Shown here piece after piece: positions 55,547 through 64,000 of a DNA stretch of 64,000 bases. Under the pieces are notes generated by a model. It made no database searches. It saw only the letters and a program-made list of their open reading frames with translations, and was not told the DNA's origin. The first letter of the stretch is position 1, and every line of letters begins with the position of its first letter. The translations under genes and the position numbers were made by a program. The DNA lies in assembly GCA_038380435.1 (NCBI GenBank), contig JAWZYU010000008.1:75592020-75656019 (forward strand). The letters are read 5' to 3'. This DNA is from Ryuthela nishihirai. Lineage: Eukaryota > Arthropoda > Arachnida > Araneae > Heptathelidae.

Positions 55547-57167
55547 TCTCATGTCATACTCCCCAGTATCTGTTGCATAGCTCCCAAGATAATTAAACTG
55601 AGATACTTGCTGAAGAGTGCAGCCATTCAAAGCAACTGAAACACCATCTGCCTGACCAATTTTCATCACTTTAGTTTTTTCACTGTTTTATCACCAAACC
55701 TACTCGATTACCAGTCTCATGAACACCCTAATGAAAGAATTCATCTCATCAACATCATTAGCCAACAGGGTCAAATTATCTGCGTAATCTATATCAGAAA
55801 TTTTGTAATCTCTAGACCGTTTAAGGACAAAATCTTTCCCGTGCAAAAAATTCCGCATAACGTAATCAATAACCGAACAGGGGACAAAATGCACCCTTGT
55901 TAAACACCAGAAGCAATGCTAAATCAATCACTACAAGACTTACCAACTCTCACACACGATTCAGTGTTGTTATAGAGAGTTTTCCTTATGCTAACTTATC
56001 AGGCATTCTATATGATCTAACAATCAATGGAGTCAAAAGTCTTTTTGAAATCTATAAACCTAGTACCCACAGGTTTCTGAACTAAACATTTCTGAAGAAT
56101 CTGCCTAGTGAAAATATTTGATCTATACATCCCCTAACACTTCTGAATTCACACTATTAATATTTGTTGATGAACAACTTCATCATGCTGTTGTCCATCA
56201 ACCAAATTCTTAATTCTATTAAGTATAATCACGCAAAGAACTTTATCTGGAATAATAATAGCTCTGGTAAAATCGTTAGGAACAACACCTTTATCATAAA
56301 AATATTCATAATTTCAGTCATTCATGTGACACAACACAAGTGTTCCCAGCTCTAAGCATTTCAAGTGCTGATTTCATCTCTCCTGGGGATTTATGCAGTT
56401 TCACAGATAGCCATAGCAACTTCAGAATGTGATATAGGGCCAACAATAAATCTAGTAATACATCTATCTTTATTACAAATAATGGGAATCCTTAATCCCT
56501 ACAGCTGAAGGCTTCAGCCTTTAGCGGTAGGGATTAAGCCTTTTTTTTCATTTAGGGCCCATATTTGTACGAACTTCAGGCATCATCTTTTCTAGTGGAC
56601 CTTTCCAAGAACCAGATCTAGAGAGAAGCTGACCTTCCTGAGACACATTATTGCAATTTAGGATTGCCATCCCAACTAGCCAAGCGAAATTTCAGGTACT
56701 TGCGATGGCCTCTGATCACGATTATCCACCATTTGATATACTCCGTTCACTTAGGACTGGCAACCCATAGGCAAATAGAAAACACAGCGGTAGATATTCC
56801 CTGAAAAGAGGCCCACCAGTGCAGCAAGTCCAGGATCAATAATCAAGTTCAAAGCCATAAACCAGTCCAGTCTATTGGGTATAAGTGGTCAGCACCAGGA
56901 TTCTGTGAAGTTGACCACTCCTCAGCAGGGTTGAAAAAACGAAAAAGGGGCCATAGATAAACAGTAGGCCACAGTGAACTGGCAACCCTCTTCTTCTATC
57001 CCCTTCCAAAGGAGAATATCCCTTTTGAAGGATACTAATGTCTTGCACTACGGGAAGGCGGTGTCGGACACTAAGTGCTAGGCCTAGCCGGTTCTGCGCA
57101 TCATCAACCGGGATTGGTACACAGCTCTCCTTGTAGTGTATGCCTAACTACCATTTACATTCTGAAA
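55547..57167 (-). mobile_element. RTE-like LINE copy 4, internally deleted
   Basis: Read on minus, 57167-56500 is the 5' region (GCATACACTACAAGGAGAGC to the GGCTTCAGCCTTTAGCGG word). It joins directly to the RT part 56490-55547, with the whole endonuclease missing. RT words include YADNLTLL and SGV-stop-QGCI. The stop here is TAA at the codon where copy 3 has TGA. Many other stops and frameshifts make it old. The 3' end stops about 550 bp short of the LINE end. Confidence 0.8.
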
Positions 57168-57370
57168 AAATGTAATTGGAAATATATTGAAGATCTTTCA
57201 CAAATCTTTCTAATTATCTATACTGGTTTCCATAAATTAAGGAACAATCCTATGTTATGTCAATTGGTAGCTAATGTCGAAGCTTTATAACTTCTAAAAT
57301 AAGTTTTTTTTTTGTTTTGAATAATGTGATAGCCGATGAAGATCTCAACTCATAGAGATCTGACGAATAT
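57168..57370 (+). repeat. Rpt-E-like unit
   Basis: GGAAATATATTGAAGATCTTT and GGTTTCCATAAATTAAGG resemble neighbouring Rpt-E units, partly inverted. Weak match. Confidence 0.35.
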
Positions 57371-57376
57371 AATATA

Positions 57377-57774
57377 CAGGGTGAATCTGAAAAAGTGGGC
57401 AAAACTTTACGGGTTGGTAGAACGCAGCTATACGAGCAATATTCGTCATAGAATGTATGGTTGGAACGCAAACGGCGAGCCGCTAGGTGGCGTTGGAAAT
57501 GGTATAAAAGGTTCGGTCCTCGCACCCAACGCCATAAAAATAACGTACACAAAGTGCATATCCGCCATTTCGTGATTAGTATAACCAACCATCCTCTCGG
57601 CAATCCACGGTAGAAATGCCATTGGGTGCGAGGACCGACCCTTTTATACCATTTCCAACGCCACCTAGCGGCTCGCCGTTTGCGTTCCGACCATACATTC
57701 TATGACGAATATTGCTCGTATAGCTGCGTTCTACCACCCCGTAAAGTTTTGCCCACTTTTTCAGATTCACCCTG
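57377..57774. mobile_element. MITE-like derivative of DUF4817-type element
   Basis: The ends CAGGGTGAATCTGAAAAAGT are inverted, next to TA at 57375-57376 and 57775-57776. Both arms are the same ~190-bp 5' end including GGTATAAAAGG. In the right arm, on minus from Met 57592-57590, VGYTNHEMADMHFVYV is retained before the join to the other arm. Confidence 0.85.
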
Positions 57775-57849
57775 TATACTGTATACACAAACTTATAAAA
57801 TACATACTCATCGAACACTATGGTTATAGACTGGACGGCTTTTAATTTC

Positions 57850-58490
57850 TTAAGTCAATTTTTTTAACTGGCATTGCTGTTGTTAAATATTCCAACTTCC
57901 ATAACTCATTAAATATTGAAAGGAATAACGTTGAAAATCGAGATATTGATATATTTGATTGAGATATATTTATCTGCTATCACATTTTTCAAAAAATATT
58001 GATTTCAGAAGTTATAGAGCTTCAACGTTAGATTGCATTTGACATAACATAAGGTTGTTCTTTAATTTGTGGAAACCATGTATTTACAACAATATTCTTT
58101 TAATATTTAAAGAATTGTGGAATCATATACTTAACTGTAACTTTTGCTACTTTTGAAAATTTCCTTTAAAAGATAAAAGACAATTATTATAAGAAATCGT
58201 TCACTAAAATAAATGTAATATTTGAAATTTGCGTAATGATTTTTTTCAGTTTTCATCATTTTGGGAGGAAAAAAACGTTTAGGAAGAGTATGGACAGCGG
58301 CGTCTTCTGTTAAATGTTTAGTTTCAATAATTCTTTAAACATTATGCCAATATTTTTGAAAATTGAGATTTACATAGATTTGAGTGAGATTTTTATTTCA
58401 TGTCTAGTGACATCTTTTCGTAAAAAGCTTATTTTCAAAGATAGGAAGCTTTGAATGTGGGTATACATTCAGAAAATATTGTAAAATGTC
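57850..58490 (+). repeat. Rpt-E, two units in tandem
   Basis: Units at about 57880-58060 and 58310-58480 share AAATATTGAAAGG or ACATTATGCCAATATT, AAATCGAGATA, TTGAGATAT and AGCTTATTTTCAAAG-like words, with a less similar spacer between them. Confidence 0.5.
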
Positions 58491-58944
58491 GGTTACTTTT
58501 TGTAACATAGTGTTACATTAAGTGAAAGCTTATGACGTGTGAAACAACATGGATGTATCATAAATTATTAGCAATTTACCTCCCACAGATTAGCTAGCAG
58601 AGATTATATACGAATTCAGATGTAACGACTGAGCATCACTGCCTTTAGCGCCACCTATAACAGCAAGCAGTAGTTGTCATTTGGACTTCCAACTTATCAT
58701 GAAAAGGAATCAGTAGCTTTCAACTATTAAACACGAATGTCTTTTGCTTTCTGTGCACGACATCCAACTGGAAATTAGTTTTATTGCTCAGACGCAATTT
58801 GTGTTAAAAGCCTTTATATTAAAATGCCATAAGTATATACGCTGTGCATTCAGCTAAGTGAAAGATCATTTAATTCGTGGACTGATGCCATAAGTACTCA
58901 TACATAGCTCTTTTTCCAAAGTAACACTAGATGGCGCTGTGCGT
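58490..58944. other. Intergenic, nothing recognised
   Basis: No supported feature. Confidence 0.4.
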
Positions 58945-59760
58945 GACCGCTGCGAAAGTGTCCACGTGCCAAGGTCATTTGGCGTTGACTGCTGTTGTGT
59001 TAAGACTGATTCGAGTTGCATCATGTGTCATACACATATGTTCAGAATGTCGGAAATTCAGGCGGAACAGCAGTATGTCATTCGTTATTGTGTTAGCCGA
59101 GGCCTAAGTGTTGCTGCGACTGTTGAAGACGTGAGTGAAGCTTATGATAACGATTATTTTCTTAGGTGTGCCATTTTTAAGTGCATAAGCGATTCCAAAT
59201 ATGGACGCAAATCTGTTGCCAATGACCCAAGACCCGGCCAGCCTTCTACGAAGTGTTATTCAACTGTTTTCATTCAGGATTGCCAGAGCTCTTTCAATTT
59301 GCTTAGGAGTTATTGAGGTAGACCTTAACTCCTAAGCAAATTGAAAGAGCTCTGGCAATCCTGAATGAAAACAGTTGAATAACACTTCGTGAAGTGGCTG
59401 TGAAAATGTCAATTTCATACGGAAGCGCTCACGCGATTGTGAAAACCCATCTGAAAATGTCACGAATCTGTGCTCAATGGATTCCACACAGTTTGACTCC
59501 AGAACAAAAAAGGGTACAGCTGTGCCAGGAGATGCTTAATCGTTTTGAAAACTAGTGTCCAACCTTCATGAGTCGAATTGTGACTTGTGATGAAACTTGG
59601 ATCTTTGACTAGGATCCCGAAACAAAATAACAGTCGAGTCGATGGAAGCATTCCGATTCAATGAGACCCAAGAAAATTCGGGTTTCTCGTTCAGCTGGGA
59701 AACAAATGGCTCTTGTGTTTTTTGACATCAAAGGCCTGCCTTGTGAATGGAATTGTGAGC
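58945..59760 (+). pseudogene. mariner-family transposase relic with inverted duplication
   Basis: The N-terminal part reads MSEIQAEQQYVIRYCVSRG, then YGRKSVANDPRPGQPST. After a 64-bp perfect inverted repeat (59249-59389) the frame continues KMSISYGSAHAIVKTHLKMS, then VTCDETWIFD (first catalytic Asp), RWKHSDSMRPKKIRVS and ALVFFDIKG to about 59740. The rest of the catalytic domain is missing. The order fits the HTH, linker and catalytic start of mariner transposases. Stops and the foldback abolish function. Confidence 0.8.
59249..59389. repeat. 64-bp perfect inverted repeat, 13-bp spacer
   Basis: 59249-59312 is the exact reverse complement of 59326-59389, with spacer TTGAGGTAGACCT. The right arm is the natural mariner coding order (KQIERALAIL, NENS); the left arm is its inverted copy. 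Confidence 0.92.
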
Positions 59761-60439
59761 TGAGAATGAAGTTATCAATCGACATACGAGAGTATCGCCA
59801 AACTTAAAAATCATTTTTGGAAAATGGAAATTTTAGGATTAATAATTGCTTGAATTATTTAAAAGAAATTAAGATTTTTATTATGTATTGCATTTAAATA
59901 CATAAGGTTTGAAACTCAAAGCACAATCAAAAGGTGAATGATTTTGAAACCAGAATAATTTAATATCTTAAAACTAAATAATGTTAATCCAAGGGTTTTT
60001 CCTGCACCCCCAGGGATTTCGGAGAGCTTTGGGTAAGAACCACAGGTCTAGAACTTTATGCATATCTAGTTTAATTTTTTATTCAGCGGTTCCACATCTT
60101 TCTGAGCTGAACGATATTTTTTTACCAGGTATTATTCCTAACGATCACTTCATAGATATCGAATCATTTTTCTTGTATAAATCTAGTTAAACATTTGCTA
60201 TGTACACAAATTTACGAGCATTTTGATCCATGAATTTTAAATGGTTTTTGTTGAAATAAAGTGCATAACTAGGTTGATCTGAGTATTCGATATTCTATTG
60301 CACAAAAAAAAACACCTCAAGAAAAAGCTATCACAAAATTTCTAAAACTCTCCCTAGGGAGTAACCAATGCATTAAATCGATACTCAATTATATTCTTAA
60401 AGGGAAAACAAATATATATATATAACATCATTAATTTTT
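59761..60439. other. Intergenic, AT-rich
   Basis: Short frames without recognisable motifs. Confidence 0.4.
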
Positions 60440-60720
60440 AGCTGTTCAGCATCTATAGAGCTAAGTTTGACCTTTGTCCTCAAAGGACACTCCGAATCCG
60501 AAAATTCGTAACTACAGTCCGAAACAATACCGGACATCAATTTTCACGTTGAAGGACACGTCGGAGGTAAAATTTCGGATTTTTCCGAGATGTACGACCC
60601 GGATTACCCCTAGGTGCATATTTTCAGTGGTCTACCATTTCTGCTTCATAGTTAGAATTAGAGTGATCCCCAGTCAATCACCATCGTCTATATATATATT
60701 AGATGGGTGAATTAGATACC
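60440..60720 (+). repeat. Rpt-F fragment
   Basis: TTTTAGCTGTTCAGCATC, TTTGACCTTTGTCCTC, GAATCCGAAAATTCGTAAC and GACCCGGATTACCCCTAGG match units at 25881-26790 and 26860-26900. Confidence 0.55.
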
Positions 60721-60808
60721 TTTCATATTTTTCACTTGTACTTTTTTTTTTCCTAATAAAATAAAATTTATTCCAACAGATACACATATACATTGATGTA
60801 CTTCATAA

Positions 60809-60912
60809 AACAGGTTAAGATATCAGAGATCATAGTTGACTCCAGTAGAACATTACTACAGTTACTAACTCTACCAGAGTCAACTATGATCTCTGATCTA
60901 TTCTTAACCAGT
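60809..60912. repeat. Hairpin with ~40-bp arms at the Rpt-E edge
   Basis: Arms 60809-60848 and 60871-60912 are near-exact reverse complements, with a perfect core GAGTCAACTATGATCTCTGA, around a 22-bp loop. One arm's sequence also lies next to Rpt-E at 38880 (ACGATCTCTGATCTCTTAAT). Confidence 0.75.
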
Positions 60913-61500
60913 TTTAATGTTTCTATTCAATTTTGAGGTCTTTTTCGTAGGCTGTTACATATTCCATCATTCATAACTCTTTGAATACTGAACAAATATT
61001 GTTTAGAATCGAGTTTGGGTTGGGTTGTTTTACCTCTGAGCGGCACTTTTTTGCACACCATGGGCTAAATGGCCAGGTCACATGGACCCCGAAGGCTCAG
61101 AGAAGGTTGGGGGAGGGGACCCACTGGAACAGCTGTTGGGAGACAGATGGTAGCCTCCCGTCAAGGCCATCCAGCGTGTTCTTTAACGTGCACAGGGTAT
61201 GGCTCTCCCGCACACGAGGCCACGGCTTAACGTCCCATCCGACGGACGGCGGCCTTTCCAAGACCATCGGTGTCCCCTACTGACCGTGGGCAAGGCGGGG
61301 AATTTTGCGGAGATAAATCTCAACGCTGACCCAGCTGGGACTCGAACCTGGGAACCTTTAGAATCGAGATTTAAATAGTTTCTATTGAGATCTTTAATTT
61401 ATCTTTAGACATATTTTTCATTAAGAATTATATTGAAAAAAGTTATTGAGCTCTAAATGTGATTTTCTATTGAGATAACGTGGAACTGTTTCCATTTTTC
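60913..61500 (+). repeat. Rpt-E unit split by SINE-A
   Basis: Matches 38900-39130 and 11440-11640. Interrupted at 61014-61356. Confidence 0.65.
61014..61356 (-). mobile_element. SINE-A, 5' truncated in the tRNA-like head
   Basis: TTTAGAATCGAG is duplicated exactly at 61002-61013 and 61357-61368. Read on minus the copy starts GGTTCCCAGGTTCGAG, so the A box is missing, the same truncation point as at 24091. Confidence 0.92.
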
Positions 61501-61755
61501 TGTCCATACCTGTACATTGTAATGTACGCAAGATCTGAAGGAGCTAAGTTTTCTAATTTTTATTACAATAAAACATAACCTCGCAGAAAAAGAATCAATG
61601 TTTAATTTAATATTTGAAGTAGTTTTATTCGTAAGTATATAATTATTTCCGATAATTCAGCGAGACCAAAAAAAAATTCCTTTCCAGCTGCGAATGTGAA
61701 TGGTTTGTTTTCATTTCAGTAATCGAGGCTCCACACAAATTAAAGTTATTAAACT
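61501..61755 (-). other. 3' flank of the terminal gene
   Basis: Downstream of the stop on minus. An AATAAA on minus lies near 61560-61568 and could serve as a poly-A signal, but nothing else supports that. No repeat recognised. Confidence 0.35.
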
Positions 61756-63999
61756 TCAAAAAACAATTAACAGCAAAGAAATAGTTACGAAAAAAATACG
61801 AACCGCCAACTTCATCCACTTGCTCTTGGTACTTCCACTGGCTTTCCGCACCTTGTCAGGTAAAGAAGGCTCCCCTTCTTGGGAATCACCAGAAGTGCTT
61901 CTGTTCAAAAACTGAACTCTTTTTCCTCTCCTTTCTACGACATCGGCACTGCCTTCAGGTGAAACAAGCTCTGCTGCAGCACCATCATCGTCAAAAGATT
62001 CATCAGGAATCTCAACAAACGATAAGCCGTCTTCCATTAACTGCTCGTCGTCTGCGCACTGCACGTAGCCTTCGTTTAGTTCTTCCGTCATATCCTCGTA
62101 GTATTCCTGACCCATGTTATCGATACTTCCCTGTTCGTTATCCTTTTCGCTCATGGTAGAAAATACGACAGATTCGTTGGATTCCAGACTCCCGTATTCA
62201 GATTGTGCGATGGAACTCTGCCTGCTGTCACTAACGCAAGAAAAGAATGCCGATTCGTCGGACATGCTAGAAGTAAGTACTCCAGATTCGGCAGAATCTT
62301 CCTGCACGGTTTTGGACTGGACAGTGTGTTTTTTTACCCTTCCAACAGTGGCGAAAAGAGAGAAAAAATCTTCCGAATCCTCTCCATCTCCTTGATCAGC
62401 AGCATATTGAACATCATGTGGTTCCTCAGCAAATGTGACAGTTTTTTCACTGTCTACAACATTTGTCGCGATGCTACTACTATCGGCGTGACTATCAGCC
62501 ATACACGATATTCGAGTAGCTTCAATGATGTGACCATCTTCCACACTTGCCATTGTATGACTATCTACAACAACTTGTTGAAGTTCAGAAGTCACATTTT
62601 CGGATTCAGCACTTTGGTAGTCAATATGACTTTGATCAGGTACAAACACTTCAGCCTCATCTTCTAGAGCACTAACTTCAGCAGGATATTGTTGGGGTAT
62701 GTTTTCAGCCGATAATTTAGTATCATCAGGAATAGTCTGTTCCTGGTCATAAATCGGTAATTCTCCTTCGCTTTTTACACTATTGGATCGAACTTTCAAC
62801 TTTGACCCAAGTTTCAGATTATCTAAACTAGACCCGAGATTAAACAAACTCGACATGCTTCCGCTTTTGCTCGTGGAAATATTATTAGGTGGCGCTGGTG
62901 GGACTGGAGCTTTCGCTTCTTTTTTCAGTAATGTTGGCATGCTCATCATTTTGTAACCTTTACTAACTGTACTGGATAAAACACTGAAAATGCTAGAGCC
63001 AGAATTTGCTTGACTGTCGCTTGCGATACATGTTGCAGAATTAGAGAGTTGTTTATTTGGCTGTTGAATACTTTCTGTATCAGAATAATATTGCTGTTCA
63101 ATATTCATCGTTGAAATATTGGTGTCTGCTTTATTCTGTCGCTTTGCAAGTGCCATGTCATCTGAAGTTTTCCTTATGTTGGTATGGGAAGTTTTTGGTT
63201 GCTTATGGTGACGGGCCTTTTGCTGCTGCTGTTGTGTAAGCTGTTGCTGTTCTAACTGATGTTTGTGCAGTTCTTGAGCCTTCTGTTGTTTGTGTAGTTC
63301 CTGAAACTGGTGTTGTGGCGACTCTGAAAATTGCTGTTTCTGTGACTCTGGAAATTTTTGTTTATGCAATTCTTGATATTGTGTCTTTTGCATCTCTTTA
63401 TACTGCATGTCTTCATACTGCTCTTTCTGCATCTGTTCATACTGCTGTTTCTGCATCTGTTCGTACTGCTGTTTCTGCATCTCTTCATATTGTTGTTTCT
63501 GCATCTCTTCATACTGATGTTTCTGCATCTCTTCATACTGCTGTTTCTGCATTTCTTCATACTGCTGTTTCTGCATTTCTTCATACTGCTGTTTCTGCAT
63601 CTCTTCATACTGCTGTTTCTGCATTTCTTCATACTGCTGTTTCTGCATTTCTTCATACTGCTGTTTCTGCATTTCTTCATACTGCTGTTTCTGCATTTCT
63701 TCATACTGCTGTTTCTGCATTTCTTCATACTGCTGTTTCTGCATTTCTTCATACTGCTGTTTCTGCATTTCTTCAAACTGCTGTTTCTGCATTTCTTCAT
63801 ACTGCTGTTTCTGCATTTCTTCATACTGCTGTTTCTGCATTTCTTCATACTGCTGTTTCTGCATTTCTTCATACTGCTGTTTCTGCATTTCTTCATATTG
63901 TTGTTTCTGCATTTCTTCATACTGCTGTTTCTGCATTTGGTCATACTGTTGCTTCTGCATCTCTTGATATTGCTGTTTCTGAAATTGCTGTTTTTTCAA
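61756..63999 (-). CDS. Q-rich 8-residue-repeat protein with PP1-docking-like motifs and C-terminal hydrophobic tail (partial)
   Basis: This is the only long uninterrupted frame, 747 codons, open at the right edge. The first codon at the edge is TTG, so the true N terminus lies outside the window. Residues 8 to about 200 are some 24 tandem copies of QKQQYEEM with few variants. A Gln-rich segment follows (QQQLTQQQQQ). A basic/Ser-rich region carries SSIFSVLSSTVSKGYKM and PVPPAPP, then a long acidic Ser-rich region. KTVTF (about 519-523) and KRVQF (about 693-697) fit the [RK]x(0-1)[VI]x[FW] protein phosphatase 1 docking pattern. The last 17 residues (LAVRIFFVTISLLLIVF) are hydrophobic and follow basic residues, like a tail anchor. 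Intact coding through a repetitive region suggests selection. A splice donor-like GTAACT near the end means the annotated tail could be intronic. The family is not recognised. Confidence 0.7.
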   Translation of the reverse strand: MKKQQFQKQQYQEMQKQQYDQMQKQQYEEMQKQQYEEMQKQQYEEMQKQQYEEMQKQQYEEMQKQQYEEMQKQQFEEMQKQQYEEMQKQQYEEMQKQQYEEMQKQQYEEMQKQQYEEMQKQQYEEMQKQQYEEMQKQQYEEMQKQQYEEMQKQQYEEMQKHQYEEMQKQQYEEMQKQQYEQMQKQQYEQMQKEQYEDMQYKEMQKTQYQELHKQKFPESQKQQFSESPQHQFQELHKQQKAQELHKHQLEQQQLTQQQQQKARHHKQPKTSHTNIRKTSDDMALAKRQNKADTNISTMNIEQQYYSDTESIQQPNKQLSNSATCIASDSQANSGSSIFSVLSSTVSKGYKMMSMPTLLKKEAKAPVPPAPPNNISTSKSGSMSSLFNLGSSLDNLKLGSKLKVRSNSVKSEGELPIYDQEQTIPDDTKLSAENIPQQYPAEVSALEDEAEVFVPDQSHIDYQSAESENVTSELQQVVVDSHTMASVEDGHIIEATRISCMADSHADSSSIATNVVDSEKTVTFAEEPHDVQYAADQGDGEDSEDFFSLFATVGRVKKHTVQSKTVQEDSAESGVLTSSMSDESAFFSCVSDSRQSSIAQSEYGSLESNESVVFSTMSEKDNEQGSIDNMGQEYYEDMTEELNEGYVQCADDEQLMEDGLSFVEIPDESFDDDGAAAELVSPEGSADVVERRGKRVQFLNRSTSGDSQEGEPSLPDKVRKASGSTKSKWMKLAVRIFFVTISLLLIVF
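63405..63980 (-). repeat. 24-bp coding minisatellite
   Basis: On plus, the unit TTCTTCATACTGCTGTTTCTGCAT (shown as parts TTCTTCATACTG and CTGTTTCTGCAT) repeats about two dozen times. Central units are nearly identical and edge units more diverged, as expected from unequal exchange. It encodes QKQQYEEM in the gene frame. Confidence 0.9.
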
Positions 64000-64000
64000 C

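Noticed and set aside
3302..61283. A recurrent small protein family (words such as TSERHFFAHHGLNGQV and LNVPSDGRRPFQAHRCP) translated at dozens of places
   Set aside because: These frames lie entirely inside SINE-A copies in either orientation. Their similarity is that of the repeat, not of a gene family.
63252..63944. 230-codon minus frame reading KKCRNSSM repeats
   Set aside because: It is an alternative frame of the 24-bp coding minisatellite. The QKQQYEEM frame continues far beyond the repeat, while this one does not.

Overview
The window looks like intergenic DNA from a large, AT-rich animal genome. It is probably an arthropod and possibly a chelicerate; that placement is inference from the element types (a DUF4817-type Tc1/mariner transposon, mariner and Tc1 relics, an RTE-like LINE, tRNA-derived SINEs) and no marker gene confirms it. 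Nothing bacterial is present: no operons, no ribosome-binding sites, no CRISPR arrays. Only one stretch looks like a host gene: a 2.2 kb open frame on the minus strand at the right edge (61756-63999). It encodes a Q-rich 8-residue repeat, an acidic Ser-rich region with two PP1-docking-like motifs, and a C-terminal hydrophobic tail.

The rest is layered mobile DNA. The commonest is a tRNA-derived SINE of about 385 bp, called SINE-A here, with about 40 copies or pieces in both orientations. Its head carries the A box TGGCTCAGTCGG and the B box GGTTCGAGTCC. Its body contains GGACGTTAAGCC and CACGTTAAAGAACAC, and its 3' end is GAGGTAAAACAACCCAA. Many copies have exact 8-16 bp target-site duplications. 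Several are dimers or a trimer joined at one recurrent tail-to-body junction. A second tRNA-derived SINE (SINE-B, about 190 bp, A box GGCCGAGTGGTTA, 3' end CAGCTGCTTGAGGGGGTATTTATTT) has about 8 copies. Its 3' end resembles the 3' end of the resident RTE-like LINE.

That LINE occurs four times: 1-1341 (minus, endonuclease frame open to the left edge), 33245-34985 (plus, 3' truncated), 51240-54335 (plus, endonuclease plus reverse transcriptase with frameshifts and one stop) and 55547-57167 (minus, internally deleted). A different LINE fragment (RT C terminus) lies at 15607-15975. DNA transposons are Tc1-like relics (5700-8100, 50482-51120), a DUF4817-type element (49030-50352) with three MITE-like derivatives (9326-9767, 17810-18380, 57377-57774), two mariner relics (54800-55300, 58945-59760), a hAT-like element (38115-38844), and a 48-bp palindrome with TTAA duplication.

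Between these lie dispersed repeats that I do not recognise. I label them Rpt-C to Rpt-I and define each by matches between places in the window. Nested insertions give relative ages: SINE-A interrupts Tc1, hAT, SINE-B, older SINE-A, Rpt-D, Rpt-E, Rpt-F and Rpt-H, so it was active latest. I found no convincing undescribed functional system. The most interesting signals are the recurrent SINE-A junction, the apparent SINE-B/LINE 3'-end sharing, the chimeric SINE-B, the shared stop codon in two LINE copies, and the repeat-rich terminal protein. All alignments were made by eye.
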